Shown in pieces: positions 16,617-26,336 of a stretch of 64,000 nucleotides of DNA. A program made the position numbers and the translations under genes. The notes beneath the pieces are model-generated. The model was not told the origin of the DNA and made no database searches. It was given only the letters and a program-made list of their open reading frames with translations. The stretch's first letter is position 1. The number at the start of each line of letters is the position of its first letter. Origin of the DNA: Sphingobium cyanobacteriorum (GTDB taxonomy: Bacteria > Pseudomonadota > Alphaproteobacteria > Sphingomonadales > Sphingomonadaceae); assembly GCF_030580935.1 (NCBI RefSeq), contig NZ_JAUQOM010000006.1:177792-241791 (forward strand). Reading direction: 5' to 3'.

Positions 16617-17491
16617 TGAGCGCCTCTTCGCCCGGCGGCGGGCTGCAAGGGGCCGCACGCATCCTGTCCGGGCTGCTTGAGGCGCGCACCGGCCAGGTGC
16701 TGTCCGAAGGGCGCGCATGGCGCATGGAAACCGCGTTGCGGCCGGTGATGCGGGCGCACGACCTGCGCGATATAGATGATCTGGCGGCACAGGTGCTGCG
16801 CAAGCGCAACTCGCCACTGGAGGCCGATGTCGTCAATGCGCTGCTCAACAATGAAAGCAGCTTTTTCCGCGACCTCCAGATTTTTGACATGATCCACCGG
16901 CAAATCCTGCCCCATATCCGCGCCGAAAAGAAGGATCGCACGCTGCGCATCTGGAGCGCGGGCTGTTCGACCGGGCAGGAAGCCTATTCACTGGCGATCC
17001 GCCTGCGCAATGATGCGGCGCGCTGGCAGGGCTGGCGGATCGAGATATTGGCGACCGATATTTCCACTGCCGCGATCGACCAGGCGCGATCCGGTGTCTT
17101 TTCGCAGATGGACGTGCAGCGGGGCCTGGGGGTCGGCGACCTCATCAAATGGTTTGCCCCCCATGGCGAGGAATGGTGCGCCAGCCCCGAACTGCGGCGG
17201 ATGATCGATTTCCGTCACGACAATCTGTTCGACGCCCGCGCGCCGCAGGGCGACTATGACCTGATCCTGTGTCGCAACGTCCTGCTCTACTTCACCCCCG
17301 AACGGTGTCAGGCGGTGCTTGGATTGCTGTCCCGCCACAGCCACGCCCAGAGCGTGCTGCTGCTGGGCGCGGGGGAAACCGTGATCGGACAGGGTGAGGA
17401 ATTCATGCCGCATCCCGAATTTCGCGGTAGCTATGTCCGCAAGGTCGGCCTGCCGGATGTCGCGGGTGGCCCGATGCGCCGGACGGGGTGA
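16616..17491 (+). CDS. cheR: Chemotaxis protein methyltransferase CheR
   Basis: A 291-residue SAM-dependent glutamate methyltransferase. N-terminal CheR_N region with NNESSFFRD, then the SAM site IWSAGCSTGQEAYSLAI and ILATDIS, and the FRHDNLFD and LILCRNVLLYF motifs. Partner of CheB in adaptation. Start fixed by the TGATG overlap with cheB; last gene of the che operon. Confidence 0.94.
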   Translation: MSASSPGGGLQGAARILSGLLEARTGQVLSEGRAWRMETALRPVMRAHDLRDIDDLAAQVLRKRNSPLEADVVNALLNNESSFFRDLQIFDMIHRQILPHIRAEKKDRTLRIWSAGCSTGQEAYSLAIRLRNDAARWQGWRIEILATDISTAAIDQARSGVFSQMDVQRGLGVGDLIKWFAPHGEEWCASPELRRMIDFRHDNLFDARAPQGDYDLILCRNVLLYFTPERCQAVLGLLSRHSHAQSVLLLGAGETVIGQGEEFMPHPEFRGSYVRKVGLPDVAGGPMRRTG

Positions 17492-17619
17492 CGGCACGCC
17501 ATTACCCCGCTTGATTGCTGCGCCAGTCTCCGTCATTGTCACAGGACAGGTGGCCCGATGTGCCGGGCGAGCCGGAAGGGCGCGATGATCGAGCATCTGG
17601 AAGTGACAGGCCTTTCGCG

Positions 17620-18318
17620 ATGACCGATATTCCGATGATCGAAACGCCATCGCCCAATTATGACGAGCGCAGCCTGCCCATCACCATGCTGGTGCTGCAC
17701 TATACCGGGATGCCGGACGCGGCGAGCGCGATAAACTGGCTGGCCAACCCGCAATCCAAGGTGTCGGCCCATTATGTCGTGACGGAGGATGGCCAGATCA
17801 TCCATATGGTCGATGAAGCCAAGCGCGCCTGGCACGCCGGCCGGTCGCACTGGCGCGGCATTGATGATGTGAATTCCGCCAGCATCGGCATAGAAATTGT
17901 CAATCCGGGGCATGAATGGGGGTATCGCCCCTTTCCCGAAACCCAGATGGGATCGCTGATCCCGCTGATCCACGACATCGTCCAGCGGCACAGGATCACG
18001 CGCGGCAATATCGTCGGCCATAGCGATGTGGCGCCGGCGCGCAAACAGGATCCGGGTGAACTGTTTCCCTGGGGGCAACTGGCCCGGTTGCGCCTGGCGT
18101 TGCCGCGCCCGACCAGGAATCTGATGGACCCGCACTGGACCGATGGCGGCTTCATGCTGGCGCTGGAACGCTTCGGCTATGACATTGCCGATCCGCAGGC
18201 AGCGGTGCTGGCCTTTCAGCGACGATTCCGGCCGGAACGGATCGACGGCGTGATCGATGGCGAATGTCGCGCGCTGTTGCTTGCCTTGCTGCTGCCCAAG
18301 CCCAGAGGGGATGACTAA
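17620..18318 (+). CDS. N-acetylmuramoyl-L-alanine amidase (AmpD type)
   Basis: A 232-residue amidase_2 domain protein. Zinc-ligand region LVLHYTGM (His 27), the HMVDEAKRAWHAGRSHWRG loop, and GHSDVAPARKQDPGELFPW with the second His and Asp. A small C-terminal peptidoglycan-binding-like segment follows (ALERFGYDIADPQAAVLAFQRRF). No signal peptide, so a cytoplasmic 1,6-anhydro-peptide amidase in wall recycling is likely. The ATG at 17620 is the start that leaves the family N-terminus intact. Confidence 0.9.
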   Translation: MTDIPMIETPSPNYDERSLPITMLVLHYTGMPDAASAINWLANPQSKVSAHYVVTEDGQIIHMVDEAKRAWHAGRSHWRGIDDVNSASIGIEIVNPGHEWGYRPFPETQMGSLIPLIHDIVQRHRITRGNIVGHSDVAPARKQDPGELFPWGQLARLRLALPRPTRNLMDPHWTDGGFMLALERFGYDIADPQAAVLAFQRRFRPERIDGVIDGECRALLLALLLPKPRGDD

Positions 18319-18346
18319 AGGCCCGAATCAGTTTAAAGGCAAGTTT

Positions 18347-18748
18347 CGCCAGAGGGCCGGGCGGCCGCGGCGTGGCGGGTAACTGCCACGGCGAGGAAAG
18401 TCCGGGCTCCACGAAATGACGGTGCCGGTTAACGACCGGCTGGAGTGATCCAAGGGACAGTGCAACAGAAAGCAGGTCGCCCAGTCTTCAGGACTAAGCC
18501 TTCGGGCAGGCGAAATTGAAAGGGTGCGGTAAGAGCGCACCGCGTCTGCGGCAACGCAAGGCGGCACGGTAAACCCCACCGGGAGCAAGACCGAATAGGG
18601 ACGGCGCGCAGCCGAGAGGCTGCTAGGCAGATTTCGGCCGAGATCGTCCGGGTTGGTTGCTTGAGGGCCGGAGTAATCCGGCTCCTAGAGGAATGGTCGC
18701 CTATCCCCATTTGGGGTGGACAGAACCCGGCTTACAGGCCCTCTGGCG
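18347..18748 (+). ncRNA. rnpB: RNase P RNA (bacterial type A)
   Basis: The catalytic RNA of ribonuclease P. The conserved P4-region strand GAGGAAAGTCCGGGCTCC (18404-18421) and its partner ACAGAACCCGGCTTA are visible, together with the AGCAAGACCGAATAGGG-type segment. The ends CGCCAGAGGGCC and GGCCCTCTGGCG pair as helix P1, which sets the boundaries. It lies 28 bases after the amidase. Confidence 0.96.
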
Positions 18749-18813
18749 AATTTTCCGACATGCTGCGGCGCGGCGGGGTGGCGTTTTGATGACGTAATCC
18801 CTACTCTGTCCCA

Positions 18814-19362
18814 ATGGCAAGACAGAGCCGATCCAATGACTGGGGCTTTCCCCGATGGCGCGCCTATGGCGCAGCGCGTGAGGCGCAGCGCGTGCGGATG
18901 TGCGACCGTTTCGGCTGTGACAAGCCGGGTGACTGCCCCGCGCCCAAGTCGCCGAACAGCCCGGAACGCTGGTATTTCTGTGCCGATCACGCCGGGGAAT
19001 ATAATCGGAACTGGGACTATTTTCAGGGCCTGGACCAGGAAGAGCGGGAGCAGCGCGAGCGTAACGAGCGCCGCGACGCCAGCGGTTTCCAGTCCAGCGC
19101 CTATCATGGCTGGGGTGGACCGGGCGACGGGAGCCGGTCGCGCGACGAACTGCACGCCTTGCAAGCGCTGGAGCTGGAGGACGACGCCGATTTCGAGGCG
19201 GTGAAGAAAAGCTGGCGGCGGCTGGCCAAGGCCTATCATCCCGACGTGAAGCCGGGCGACGCGGATGCTGCGGTGCGGTTCCAGACGATCCAGGCCGCCT
19301 ATGAAGTGCTGCGCATGGCCGAGGAGCGGAGGACCTGGAAACCGCGCGGAGCAGCCGATTGA
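18814..19362 (+). CDS. J-domain protein
   Basis: A 182-residue DnaJ-domain protein in which the J domain is C-terminal (about residues 108-175): LHALQALELEDDADFEAVKKSW, then the diagnostic HPD in AKAYHPDVKPGD. The N-terminal part has cysteines (MCDRFGC, WYFCADHAGEYN) that might bind metal. It should stimulate an Hsp70 ATPase. The stop overlaps the next start (ATGA). Confidence 0.9.
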   Translation: MARQSRSNDWGFPRWRAYGAAREAQRVRMCDRFGCDKPGDCPAPKSPNSPERWYFCADHAGEYNRNWDYFQGLDQEEREQRERNERRDASGFQSSAYHGWGGPGDGSRSRDELHALQALELEDDADFEAVKKSWRRLAKAYHPDVKPGDADAAVRFQTIQAAYEVLRMAEERRTWKPRGAAD

Positions 19363-19670
19363 AGGATCATGTCCGCGCCAACTGGCGCACTGTCGCGCTG
19401 ATTTGCCGCAAATGTTCAAAGAAGCTGGGTGGCGGGTTCGGCCCGAAGGGCGACGAGCGGCTGGCCAGGGCGCTGCGCCGTCATCTGTCGTTGAAGACGG
19501 GGCGCAAGGCGGCGGCGGGCATAGTCGAGGTCAATTGCCTGGGCGTCTGCCCCAAGGGGGCTGTAACGGTGGTGGACGGGGCGGACAGCCGTGAATGGTT
19601 GCTGGTGCGTCCCGGAGCGGATCTCGATGCACTGGCGCAGGCATTGGGGATGGGCGCCAATCATCCTTAA
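19359..19670 (+). CDS. (2Fe-2S) ferredoxin-like protein
   Basis: A 103-residue protein with CRKC near the N-terminus (Cys 16 and 19) and CLGVCPKGA (Cys 60 and 64), the pattern of thioredoxin-fold [2Fe-2S] ferredoxins. Function is unknown. It overlaps the J-domain gene by 4 bases, so the two are co-translated. Confidence 0.78.
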   Translation: MKDHVRANWRTVALICRKCSKKLGGGFGPKGDERLARALRRHLSLKTGRKAAAGIVEVNCLGVCPKGAVTVVDGADSREWLLVRPGADLDALAQALGMGANHP

Positions 19671-19704
19671 TTTTATCCTTACCAATCGCTCCTAAACCGA
19701 TGCA

Positions 19705-20019
19705 ATGATCTACCTTGCGTCCTGGCGGCGCGCCTTGCCGCTGACGGGGCAATGCGTGCTGATCCTTTTCGGTCTTGCTGCACTTTATGCGTTTCCGCCG
19801 GCATATGGCCGTATCCTGCTGGTGCCGGTCACGGCCCATGCCCGCGCCATGCTGGCGCGGGTCGCCGTGGCGCAGGGCGCGCGGCTGGTCGCTGCCGGAC
19901 GCTGGCGCGGATCGCTGCTGGTCGAAGGTGACAGGGGGCGGCTTGCCCAGCCATTGCTGGAACGGGGCATCCTGCTCTTGTCCACCGATGCCGGCGGGTG
20001 CGAGGGAGGGAAGGGATGA
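19705..20019 (+). CDS. Small protein upstream of chemoreceptor
   Basis: A 104-residue protein with one hydrophobic segment (about residues 11-34) and an Ala/Arg/Gly-rich remainder; no recognisable family. Its stop overlaps the start of the methyl-accepting protein (ATGA), so the two are translationally coupled and may act together. Confidence 0.6.
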   Translation: MIYLASWRRALPLTGQCVLILFGLAALYAFPPAYGRILLVPVTAHARAMLARVAVAQGARLVAAGRWRGSLLVEGDRGRLAQPLLERGILLLSTDAGGCEGGKG

Positions 20020-21548
20020 ACGCATTGAACAGCCTTGACCGTCTGCGGTTGCAAGGGTTGCGCATCCTGTTGTTCGCCAATTGGATCGGCACGATCACAT
20101 TGGGCCTGGGAGGATTGCTGCTGGGCCTGGAGCATACGGGCCGTGCCATGCTGCTTTCGGTGCTGATCAACGCGCTGCCCACGATCCAGATCATGTGCCG
20201 CCGTCGCGATCTGGAAGTGCGGCTGGCGATTGGCACGCTGGCAATGGGGCAGCCCGCGATCGGCCTCTATCTTCTGTCCGGGCATCATTGGCAGATGGAC
20301 GGCCACATGTTCTTCTTTGTCGCCATGGCCGGGCTGACGCTGCTTTATGACTGGCGGCCGATCCTGCTGGGGGCTGTGCTCATCGCCCTGCACCATCTGG
20401 TACTGAGCCAGGTGGCGCCGGACTGGGTGTTTCCCGATGGCGCGAATTTGGGGCGTGTATTCGTTCATGGGGCGGCGGTGGCCACCCAGGCGGCGGTGCT
20501 CTGTTATCTGACCGCCCGGTTGCGGACGATGCTGCTGGCGCTGGAGGATCATGTCGCGCGGTCGGGCGAACTTGCCCGTCAGGCTGAGGACGGCCGCCTG
20601 GCAGCCGAAGCGGCGATGGCGGCCAGTCGCGACGCGGATGCCCGCGCGGCGCAGGTGCGCGACCAGCAGGCCGCCGAGAAGGCACGGATGACGGCGGAGC
20701 GGCAGGCCGCGACGCTGGCCCTGGCACGGGATTTCCGCCGGTCGGTGGCAGAAATTGTCGATGCGGTCGGCGCATCGACACAGGAACTGGATCATTCGGC
20801 ACGTCAGCTCAATCACCTGGCCCGGCGCGCGAGTGCGGGGACGGAGGAAACGGTTGCAATCGCCGAGCAATCATCAACCAATGCCGCGATTCTGGCGCAG
20901 CGGATCGAGCAACTGTCCCAATCGATCACGGCCATTGCGCTGGCCGCGCATCAGCAGGCAACATTGGGTGAAGAAGCGCAGCGTGTGTCGAGCACCGGCC
21001 ATCAGGCAATGTGTGAACTGGAAGGGCGTACGACATCCATCACCAGCTTTGCCGATTCGATTACCCAGATTGCGGCGCGCACCAATTTGTTGGCGCTCAA
21101 CGCCACGATTGAGGCCGCGCGCGCGGGCGATGTCGGGCGCGGCTTTGCCGTGGTGGCGGGCGAGGTCAAGCAACTGGCCGGCCAGGCTGCGAACGCGACC
21201 GGCGAAATCCAGACGCTTGCCTGGTCGGCGCGGCAGGGTGCGGGCGTTGCCCAGGCCGCCCTGTCGGATGTGGCGGGGGCGGTGCAGCAACTGGCCGAAA
21301 CCGCCGGTGCGATCCAGCGCGCCGTCGCCGATCAGCGCGACGCCACCGCCGCCATCGGTCAATCCGCGCGCGATACCGCCAATGGCGCCGCCGTCATGAC
21401 GCGGCAGATGGAGGATGTCGCCGATGTGGCGCGCGACAATGAAACCTTGTCCAGTCGGGTGTCGATCGCTGCGTCGGACCTTTCGCGGACCGCCCAGGAT
21501 TTGCAGCGCGCCGCCGATCTGTTCGTCGCCCAATTGGAAGCCGCCTGA
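20016..21548 (+). CDS. Methyl-accepting chemotaxis protein with polytopic membrane sensor
   Basis: A 510-residue chemoreceptor. The N-terminal 180 residues form about six hydrophobic segments rather than a periplasmic ligand-binding pocket between two, so sensing is likely within the membrane. A coiled coil (about 185-245) joins it to the cytoplasmic signalling domain, whose hairpin tip carries the conserved [20 protein letters not shown] and [14 protein letters not shown]. Starts at 20016 with a GGAGGGA site. It should signal through the CheA/CheW encoded upstream. Confidence 0.9.
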   Translation: MNALNSLDRLRLQGLRILLFANWIGTITLGLGGLLLGLEHTGRAMLLSVLINALPTIQIMCRRRDLEVRLAIGTLAMGQPAIGLYLLSGHHWQMDGHMFFFVAMAGLTLLYDWRPILLGAVLIALHHLVLSQVAPDWVFPDGANLGRVFVHGAAVATQAAVLCYLTARLRTMLLALEDHVARSGELARQAEDGRLAAEAAMAASRDADARAAQVRDQQAAEKARMTAERQAATLALARDFRRSVAEIVDAVGASTQELDHSARQLNHLARRASAGTEETVAIAEQSSTNAAILAQRIEQLSQSITAIALAAHQQATLGEEAQRVSSTGHQAMCELEGRTTSITSFADSITQIAARTNLLALNATIEAARAGDVGRGFAVVAGEVKQLAGQAANATGEIQTLAWSARQGAGVAQAALSDVAGAVQQLAETAGAIQRAVADQRDATAAIGQSARDTANGAAVMTRQMEDVADVARDNETLSSRVSIAASDLSRTAQDLQRAADLFVAQLEAA

Positions 21549-21636
21549 CAGGCCGGGGCCGTCCTGTGCATCCTGTGGCGTAAGGGGGGGATCAGGGGCA
21601 GCGGACCGGGATGCCGCATCCCGTGCGTTGATGCGG

Positions 21637-21664
21637 AACGGGCCGGCGATCAGGCCGGCCCGTT
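21637..21664. terminator. Hairpin between convergent chemoreceptor and sodB genes
   Basis: A perfect 11-bp stem (AACGGGCCGGC, loop GATCAG) lies between the two convergent stop codons. There is no long T-run on either side (GCGTTTG on the plus side), so a bidirectional terminator is likely but not certain. Confidence 0.5.
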
Positions 21665-21671
21665 GCGTTTG

Positions 21672-22286
21672 TCAGGCCGGCTGGTCGGCGCGGCTGGCGC
21701 CGGCGCCATCCAGGTTCAGCGCGGCGAAGTCCCAGTTGATCGCTTCCTTGAGGATGCGGTCGGCATAGCTGGGACGCAGGTTGCGATAGTCGATATAATA
21801 GGCATGTTCCCATACATCGACGATCAGCAGCGGGGCGTGGCCTTCATGCGCGACGGGGGTGTCGGCGTCATGATAGCTGGTCACTTCCAGCTTGCCATCC
21901 TTCAGGATCAGCGCGGCCCAGCCGCTGGCGAAATGGCCCACGGCTTCCGCCTTGAGCTTTTCGATCAGCGCGTCGACCGAACCGAACGCTTCCTCGATCT
22001 TGGCCAGCAGTTCGCCGGTCGGGGCGGTCTTGGTCGGCGACAGCGACTGCCAGTAGAATGTGTGGTTCCAGATCTGGCCGACCTGGTTGAACAGGCCACC
22101 CTTGGCCGACTTGATCAGTTCGACCAGCGACTTGCCCTGCAAGGCGGGATCGGCGGCGACCAGTTCATTGGCTTTCACGACATAGGCGTTGTGATGTTTG
22201 CCATGGTGGAAATCGAAGGTTTCTACGGACAGGATATCGCCAAATGCGTCCTTGGCATAGGGCAGGTCGGGAAGAACAAAGGCCAT
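21672..22286 (-). CDS. sodB: Superoxide dismutase, Fe/Mn family
   Basis: A 204-residue SOD. Metal ligands His27 (FDFHHGKHHNAYV), His in WNHTFYW, and Asp/His in DVWEHAYYIDYRN are all present. The Gln before the first helix bundle site (NQVGQIWNH) and GGLFNQ pattern favour the iron-type. Cytoplasmic removal of superoxide. GAGGAG ribosome-binding site upstream. Confidence 0.95.
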   Translation of the reverse strand: MAFVLPDLPYAKDAFGDILSVETFDFHHGKHHNAYVVKANELVAADPALQGKSLVELIKSAKGGLFNQVGQIWNHTFYWQSLSPTKTAPTGELLAKIEEAFGSVDALIEKLKAEAVGHFASGWAALILKDGKLEVTSYHDADTPVAHEGHAPLLIVDVWEHAYYIDYRNLRPSYADRILKEAINWDFAALNLDGAGASRADQPA

Positions 22287-22454
22287 GGCGGAACTCCTCT
22301 GGTTCGTGATGGGAACCGCCGCACAACGGATGGGGGTGCGGTTGGTTCATTGGTCCTGATGGGGCGTGGACGCCTCCGGCCCATCCCATATGCGCGGGCG
22401 GGACATAAGAAAACAGCTATATGACTATTGCGAAACGATCGCAGAAACGGCCGC

Positions 22455-23105
22455 TTATCCCTGCGGCGGGGTGGTTTCGCCGACCTCGTCACTGTCCAGG
22501 CTGTCGCCCAGTGTCAGGCCATGGCGCATCAGCATCGGGATATTGGCGGCGGCAAAGACGACCGACACGATGGTCACGCCCCAGACCTTGACCGCCAGCC
22601 AGCTATCGAAGCTCATCGACCGGCGCATCACCTCGTTCGCGATCGCCATGGCGACGAAGAACAAGGCCCAGTTGCGCGAGAGCTTCAGCCAGCCGGTTTC
22701 GCTCAGGCCATCATAGGCCGCCTGCAACAGATATTTGAGCAGCGGCTTGCCCCGCAGCAGGCCGGCGAACAGCATCAGCGCGAAGAAGCTGTAGATGATC
22801 GTCGGCTTGATCTGGATGAAGCTCTGATCGTGGAAATAGATGGTGAGGCCGCCGAAAAACAGGATCAGCAGCGCCGACAGCCACAGCATCGGCGACACCC
22901 GGCCCAGCTTCACCTTCGAGATGATGACCGCGATCACGATCGCGCCCATGAAGGCGGCCGTGCCGACCGTCATGGCGGTGATCGGATTGGCCGCGCCCCA
23001 GAGCCAGCCCGCGCCCTTGTAGGTCAGGAAGAAAACCAGCAATGGCCCGAAATCCAGCGCCAGGCTGAGCGTGCCGCCATGGGCGGGTTTGGCATCAGCG
23101 GGCAT
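22455..23105 (-). CDS. yciB: Inner-membrane septation protein A (YciB/IspZ)
   Basis: A 216-residue protein with five to six membrane segments and the YciB pattern: ALDFGPLLVFFLTYK near the N-terminus, FGGLTIYFHDQSFIQIKPTIIY in the middle and LSRNWALFFVAMAIANEV. It overlaps the end of ftsY by 11 bases, which fixes a start near 23105 and shows an operon with ftsY, mtaB and dapF. Confidence 0.9.
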   Translation of the reverse strand: MPADAKPAHGGTLSLALDFGPLLVFFLTYKGAGWLWGAANPITAMTVGTAAFMGAIVIAVIISKVKLGRVSPMLWLSALLILFFGGLTIYFHDQSFIQIKPTIIYSFFALMLFAGLLRGKPLLKYLLQAAYDGLSETGWLKLSRNWALFFVAMAIANEVMRRSMSFDSWLAVKVWGVTIVSVVFAAANIPMLMRHGLTLGDSLDSDEVGETTPPQG

Positions 23106-24033
23106 AGGCCGTCCCCGCAATGGCGCGGGCCATGTCGCCCGGATCGAAGGGGCGCAGATCCTCGATCTTTTCCCCCACGCCGATGGCATGGATGGGCAGG
23201 CGATATTTTTCCGCCGCCGCGACCAGTACGCCGCCGCGCGCCGTGCCGTCGAGCTTGGTCATGACCAGCCCCGTCACCTGCGCCGTTTCCTTGAAAACTT
23301 CGATCTGGTTCAACGCATTTTGTCCCGTGGTGGCATCTAGCACCAGCACAACGTCATGCGGGGCGGCCGGGTTCAATCGGCCCAGCACGCGGCGCACCTT
23401 GGCCAGTTCGTCCATCAGTTCGGTCTTGTTCTGGAGCCGGCCGGCGGTGTCGACGATCAGCACGTCGATGCCGGTCGCCGTTGCCTGCTTCACGGCGTCG
23501 AACACGATCCCGGCGGCATCGCCGCCTTCCTTGCCCGCGACGATGGGGATGCCCAGCCGTTCGGCCCACACTTTGAGCTGGCCGATGGCGGCGGCGCGGA
23601 ACGTGTCGCCGGCCGCCAGCATCACGCCATAGTCCTGTTCCAGGAAATTATGGGCCAGCTTGGCGATGGTGGTGGTCTTGCCCGAACCGTTGACGCCGAT
23701 GACCAGGATGACCTGCGGCCGGGGGAATGCCTCTATCTCCAGCGGGCGGGCGACCGGAGCCAGCGTCTTTTCGATTTCCTCCGCGATGATCTCGCGCAGA
23801 TATTCCTCGGTCAGTTCCTTGTTGAAACGCCCTTCGGCCAGGCGGTCGCGCACGCGCGCGGCCATGGCGGGGCCAAGGTCGGAGACGATCAGTGCCTCCT
23901 CGATCTCGTCCAGGGTCTGGTCGTCCAGCGCGGCCTTGGTGAACAGGCCGGTGAGATTGTCGCCGAGACGGTCGGAGGTGCGCTTCAATCCGCCGAAGAG
24001 GCGGTCGCGCCAGCTGGTGCCGGTATCAGTCAT
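23095..24033 (-). CDS. ftsY: Signal recognition particle receptor FtsY
   Basis: A 312-residue SRP GTPase without the long acidic A domain of E. coli, as usual in alphaproteobacteria. N domain (about 1-95), G domain with GVNGSGKTTTIAKLA (P-loop), DTFRAAAIGQLKVW, DTAGRLQNK, TKLDGTARGG and GVGEKIEDL. It docks Ffh-bound ribosomes at the membrane. The start overlaps the mtaB stop by one base. Confidence 0.95.
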   Translation of the reverse strand: MTDTGTSWRDRLFGGLKRTSDRLGDNLTGLFTKAALDDQTLDEIEEALIVSDLGPAMAARVRDRLAEGRFNKELTEEYLREIIAEEIEKTLAPVARPLEIEAFPRPQVILVIGVNGSGKTTTIAKLAHNFLEQDYGVMLAAGDTFRAAAIGQLKVWAERLGIPIVAGKEGGDAAGIVFDAVKQATATGIDVLIVDTAGRLQNKTELMDELAKVRRVLGRLNPAAPHDVVLVLDATTGQNALNQIEVFKETAQVTGLVMTKLDGTARGGVLVAAAEKYRLPIHAIGVGEKIEDLRPFDPGDMARAIAGTAYAR

Positions 24034-25274
24034 TATGCCGCCTCTTGCGCGATCAGCGTTCCATTCTCAAGCGCCGTGATGGGTGCCCGGACGATGGACG
24101 AGGGGGCTTGGGCCGTCATGAACCGCACCGGCGCGAAATTTTCGGCGTGGCCGCTCAACCCGCTGCGCTCGACCAGCACCGACTGGACCGTGCCGATCAG
24201 GCTGCGCAGCCAGGCGTCGCGGCGGGTGGCGCAGGCGTTGCGCAGCCGGGCGGCGCGGGCCTTGATCGTCGCGCGGTCGACCTGCGGCATCCGTGCGGCG
24301 GGGGTGCCGGCGCGGGGCGAATAGGGGAAGATATGGCCGTGGACGATGGCGCATTCGGCGATCAGGCCCAGGCTGTTGGCGAACATCGCGTCATCCTCGG
24401 TCGGGAAGCCGGCGATGATGTCCGCGCCGATGCTGATGTCGGGACGGGCGGCCTTCATGCGTTCGACGATGGCAATGGCGTCGGCGCGGCTGTGACGCCG
24501 CTTCATCCGCTTGAGGATCATGTCGTCGCCCGCCTGAAGCGAAAGATGCAGATGCGGCATCATCCGCGGTTCGTGGGCGATCAGGTCGAACAGGCGATCG
24601 TCGATTTCCACGCTGTCGATCGAGGACAGGCGCAGGCGCGGGAGATCGGGCACGCCCTTCAACATGCGCTCGATCAGCAGGCCGAGCGACGGGCTGCCCG
24701 GCAGGTCGGGACCATAGCTGGTCACGTCCACGCCGGTCAGTACGATTTCCTTGTAGCCCGCATCGACCAGTTGCCTGGCCTTGTCGACCACCGCGCCTGC
24801 GGGCACGGAGCGGCTGTTGCCCCGGCCATAGGGGATGATGCAGAAGGTGCAGCGATGATCGCAGCCATTCTGCACCTCCAGAAAGGCGCGGGCATGGTCG
24901 GCGAAGGCGGACGCCATGTGCGGCGCGGTGTCGCGCACGGCCATGATGTCGGACACGCGCACCTTTTCCGCCATGGGGGCGAAGGAGGCTGCCTCCATCT
25001 TTTCCCGGTTGCCGATCACGCCATCGACTTCCGCCATGGCGGCGAAGGTCTGCGGTTCGGTCTGGGCGGCGCAGCCGGTGACGAGGATACGCGCGTCGGG
25101 CCGTTCGCGCCGCGCGCGGCGGATCGCCTGGCGGGTCTGGCGCACGGCTTCGGCGGTCACGGCGCAGCTATTCACCACGATCAGGTCATCCTGCCCCTGC
25201 GCCATGTCACGGATCGCCTCGCTCTCCGCGATGTTGAGGCGGCAGCCCATGGTGATGATGTCGGGGCCGCTCAT
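24033..25274 (-). CDS. mtaB: tRNA t6A37 methylthiotransferase MtaB
   Basis: A 413-residue radical-SAM methylthiotransferase. N-terminal MTTase domain with Cys in MGCRLNIAES, NSCAVT and TGCAAQ; radical SAM cluster CDHRCTFCIIPYGRGNSRS; C-terminal TRAM-type region. The short N-terminus and missing MiaB-type insertion favour MtaB over MiaB or RimO. Converts t6A to ms2t6A in tRNAs. One-base overlaps with dapF and ftsY. Confidence 0.9.
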   Translation of the reverse strand: MSGPDIITMGCRLNIAESEAIRDMAQGQDDLIVVNSCAVTAEAVRQTRQAIRRARRERPDARILVTGCAAQTEPQTFAAMAEVDGVIGNREKMEAASFAPMAEKVRVSDIMAVRDTAPHMASAFADHARAFLEVQNGCDHRCTFCIIPYGRGNSRSVPAGAVVDKARQLVDAGYKEIVLTGVDVTSYGPDLPGSPSLGLLIERMLKGVPDLPRLRLSSIDSVEIDDRLFDLIAHEPRMMPHLHLSLQAGDDMILKRMKRRHSRADAIAIVERMKAARPDISIGADIIAGFPTEDDAMFANSLGLIAECAIVHGHIFPYSPRAGTPAARMPQVDRATIKARAARLRNACATRRDAWLRSLIGTVQSVLVERSGLSGHAENFAPVRFMTAQAPSSIVRAPITALENGTLIAQEAA

Positions 25275-26074
25275 CAGAAGCGCGACCAGTCAGCCTCGCC
25301 ATCGAACACATGCGTGGCCGGGCCGGTCATGCGGATCGTGCCGCCGGGCGCCCAATCGATGATCAGGTCGCCACCGGGCAGGCTGACGGTCACGGGGCCG
25401 GTCGCAGCCTTGCGCCGGATGGCGGCGACGGCGGCGGCGCAGGCGCCGGTGCCGCAGGCGCGGGTCAGCCCCGCGCCGCGTTCCCACACGACCAGACGGA
25501 TATGATGGTCGCCCACGACCTGCGCGAAATTGACGTTCACGCGGGCCGGAAACAGCGGATCATGCTCGATCAGCGGGCCGAGATGGTCGAAGTTCACACC
25601 GTCCAGATCGTCCACGAAGAAGATGACATGCGGGTTGCCGACATTGACCGCAGCGGGCGCGGGGAGGTCTTCCCAGCTTGCGCCCATGGTCAGCGTGTCC
25701 ATGGGGTAGGCGAGCGGGATCGCGTCCCAGTCGAAACGGGGCGCGCCCATATCGACGCTCGCGCCGCCATCGACGGCCTTCGCATCCAGTAGGCCCGCTT
25801 TGGTGCGGATCAGCACGTCGCGGCCGACGAACAGGGGCACGCAACGGGTGGCGTTGCCGCAGGCTTCCACTTCGCTGCCGTCGGCATTGAAAATCTGCAT
25901 CGACACGTCTGCGTCAGGGGCGTTGCCGATCAGGATCAACTGGTCGCAGCCGATTCCGGCATGGCGATCGGCAATGGCGCGGGCGCGGCTTTCCGTCATG
26001 TCGACCGCATCCGTGCGCGCGTCGATCACGACGAAATCATTGCCCAGGCCATGCATTTTGGAGAAGCGTCCCAT
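25274..26074 (-). CDS. dapF: Diaminopimelate epimerase
   Basis: A 266-residue enzyme of lysine and peptidoglycan synthesis (LL- to meso-diaminopimelate). The two catalytic cysteines are in NADGSEVEACGNATRC and ACGTGACAAAVA, and the start KMHGLGNDFVVID is typical. First gene of the dapF-mtaB-ftsY-yciB operon. Confidence 0.96.
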   Translation of the reverse strand: MGRFSKMHGLGNDFVVIDARTDAVDMTESRARAIADRHAGIGCDQLILIGNAPDADVSMQIFNADGSEVEACGNATRCVPLFVGRDVLIRTKAGLLDAKAVDGGASVDMGAPRFDWDAIPLAYPMDTLTMGASWEDLPAPAAVNVGNPHVIFFVDDLDGVNFDHLGPLIEHDPLFPARVNVNFAQVVGDHHIRLVVWERGAGLTRACGTGACAAAVAAIRRKAATGPVTVSLPGGDLIIDWAPGGTIRMTGPATHVFDGEADWSRF

Positions 26075-26169
26075 GGGCGGCTATGTAGTGGGATGCGTGT
26101 GGAAATGCCAGCGGCACGGAATGTAACGTCATGGTTGACAGTGCGCGCCATTGACCGACGCCGTTACAT

Positions 26170-26323
26170 ATGGGGATTGAGAGCATGGCGCATAAGGGAC
26201 TGCGCCGCTTCTTCGAGACGGGAAAGGCCAAGGGGCTGGTTGGCGACATGGCAAGGATGCGCAAATGCTGGCCTTCATCGATGCGGTAACATCGCTGGAG
26301 GTGCTTTCCCAGACTCAAGCCGC
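26170..26323 (+). pseudogene. Frameshifted remnant of a HigB/RelE-type toxin
   Basis: From ATG 26170 the frame reads MGIESMAHKGLRRFFETGKAKG, closely resembling the start of HigB-like toxins (pattern xxSFRHKGLxxFFxTG). After MARMRK the frame breaks to a stop, but the next frame (from 26265) continues with MLAFIDAVTSLEVL, which fits the following HigB segment (RLxxxLAxLDAATSPEDM). A single lost base in the run of A before ATGCTGG would join the two. The usual C-terminal part (LPGxRLHPLKG) is absent, and no antitoxin follows. The assignment is from pattern memory. Confidence 0.5.
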
Positions 26324-26336
26324 TGGCGGCCTGAGT

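Noticed and set aside
24045..25505. 486-codon open frame antisense to mtaB and dapF
   Set aside because: Composition shadow; Gly/Ala/Arg/His-rich with no domains, opposite well-conserved genes.
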